In this document: positions 63,271-64,000 of the stretch, piece after piece
Layout of the letters: every line of letters begins with the position of its first letter
How positions within the stretch are numbered: position 1 is the first letter of the stretch
Source of the DNA: Frateuria flava
GTDB taxonomy: Bacteria; Pseudomonadota; Gammaproteobacteria; Xanthomonadales; Rhodanobacteraceae
Reading direction: 5' to 3'
Length of the DNA stretch: 64,000 bases
Assembly (NCBI RefSeq): GCF_017837635.1
Contig: NZ_JAGJRS010000031.1
Location: forward strand, 62,001-126,000
Program-made: the position numbers and the translations under genes
The notes under the pieces: model-generated
What the model was told of the DNA's origin: nothing
What the model saw: the letters and a program-made list of their open reading frames with translations, nothing else
The model's database searches: none

Positions 63271-64000
63271 TCAGGCGAGGGGCGGGCAACTGCTGGCGCG
63301 GATCACCAGCTTGACCGGCGCGACGATGCGGCGGGCTTCGGCGTCCGGATCGCGCAGGCGCTGCAGCAGCATCTGCGCGGCCTGGCGACCGCGCGCGCGG
63401 GGCGCGGCGGCGAGCGTGGTGAGCGACGGCGTGGCAAGCGCGGCCTCGGCGATGTCGTCGAAGCCGGTCAACGCGAAATCCTGCCCCGGCGCCAGCCCGC
63501 GCTCGGCCAGGCCGTGCATCAGGCCCAGCGCCACCGCGTCGTTGTAGCAGACCGCCGCGGTGGGTGCGGGATCGGCCTCGAACAGCGCTTCGGCGCAGCG
63601 GGCCGCATCCAGGCGGGTGGGCAGGCACTCGACCTCCCAGTGTGGCGCCATCGGAAACCCGACGGCCTTCATCGCCTCACGGTAGCCCGCCCGGCGCTGC
63701 CGGCAGGACGAGGAATCGCCGTGGCCGCCGAAGAAGGCGATGCGCCGGTGGCCCTGCGCGATCAGGTGTGCGGTCGCTTCGCGCGCGCCCTGCTGGTTGT
63801 CCAGCGCCAGCGAATCCCAGTGCGCGTATTCGGGCTGCTCGCCGCTGAGTTCGCGGTTGAACACCAGCAGCGGCGTGCGCGCGCCGACCGCGGCCAGCAC
63901 CTGGCGGGCATCGCTGCCCTCGGCGGGCGAGAGGATGATGCCGCCGGGGCCGTGCTCGATCAGCGAGCCGAGCACGGCCTGTTCGCGCTGGGGCGACTCG
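63271..64000 (-). CDS. LacI-family transcriptional regulator, C-terminal part (5' end outside window)
   Basis: About 243 visible residues of the periplasmic-binding-protein-like sensor domain: GGIILSPAEGSDARQVL, DSLALDNQQGAREATAHLIAQGHRRIAFFGG, CYNDAVALGLMHGLAERGLAPGQDFALTGFDDI and TTLAAAPRARGRQAAQMLLQRL. The DNA-binding helix-turn-helix lies beyond the right edge, as does any promoter. It is the upstream gene of the permease-kinase-isomerase cassette and a good candidate to bind the palindromes at 13.6 and 44.3 kb. Confidence 0.92.
   Translation of the reverse strand, partial: ESPQREQAVLGSLIEHGPGGIILSPAEGSDARQVLAAVGARTPLLVFNRELSGEQPEYAHWDSLALDNQQGAREATAHLIAQGHRRIAFFGGHGDSSSCRQRRAGYREAMKAVGFPMAPHWEVECLPTRLDAARCAEALFEADPAPTAAVCYNDAVALGLMHGLAERGLAPGQDFALTGFDDIAEAALATPSLTTLAAAPRARGRQAAQMLLQRLRDPDAEARRIVAPVKLVIRASSCPPLA

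Overview
The window is GC-rich (clearly above 65 percent by eye), densely coding, and contains many genes that overlap by 4 bp (ATGA), short intergenic gaps, palindromic REP-like repeats and a TonB-receptor/glycoside-hydrolase lifestyle. Gene content (large Caulobacter/Xanthomonas-type TonB receptor with a tryptophan-halogenase-like neighbour, an ilvDCGMEA-type operon, GTP-dependent PEP carboxykinase, short MetX, FucP-type sugar permease) points to a gammaproteobacterium of the order Xanthomonadales, most likely Rhodanobacteraceae (Dyella/Luteibacter/Rhodanobacter-like). The exact genus is not decided from this sequence. No tRNA, rRNA, CRISPR array or complete insertion sequence was seen.

Layout. 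1-9 kb: the 3' part of hslO (Hsp33), a GAF-GAF-GGDEF-EAL protein, an unknown exported protein, an ECF sigma/anti-sigma-like/DUF4097 operon, and pckG. 9-13.3 kb: a TetR regulator divergent from an alpha/beta hydrolase-fadE operon, whose promoter and start codon lie inside a perfect inverted repeat. 13.5-18.5 kb: a TonB-dependent receptor preceded by two copies of a palindromic operator, then a halogenase-like flavoprotein. 18.7-25.2 kb: a signalling operon of hybrid histidine kinase, CheR, CheB and a REC-GGDEF regulator, followed by a duplicated and decayed 3' end of the last gene between inverted REP elements. 25.3-29.5 kb: CPBP protease, prfC, and an M24 peptidase-like/2-oxoglutarate dioxygenase pair. 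29.8-33.3 kb: a SAM-I riboswitch followed by metX-metB-hom. 34-36.8 kb: an APC permease and a tandem array of about five 204-212 bp units. 36.8-44.3 kb: the operon cutC-GH2-GH125-GH92 with a third copy of the operator upstream. 44.8-51.7 kb: the ilvD-C-G-M-E-A operon behind a leader peptide and attenuator terminator. 51.8-57.5 kb: sdaA, a glutaredoxin-like gene, yceI-cytochrome b561-yceI, and ku plus a stand-alone LigD-type polymerase. 57.6-64 kb: a mannose-type catabolic cassette (LacI regulator, FucP-like permease, PfkB fructokinase, AGE-family isomerase) ending in an M1 peptidase.

How the parts may work together. The TonB receptor, the periplasmic mannosidases (Tat signals on GH92 and GH125, Sec signal on GH2), the permease, the AGE isomerase and the kinase form a coherent path: uptake of high-mannose N-glycan or mannoside fragments, trimming to mannose, isomerisation to fructose and phosphorylation. 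The operators at 13.57, 13.65 and 44.28 kb share the core GATCGATCTA and suggest one LacI-family regulator, possibly the one truncated at the right edge. Other clear regulatory devices are the SAM-I riboswitch, the ilv attenuator and a TetR-type operator on an apparently leaderless mRNA.
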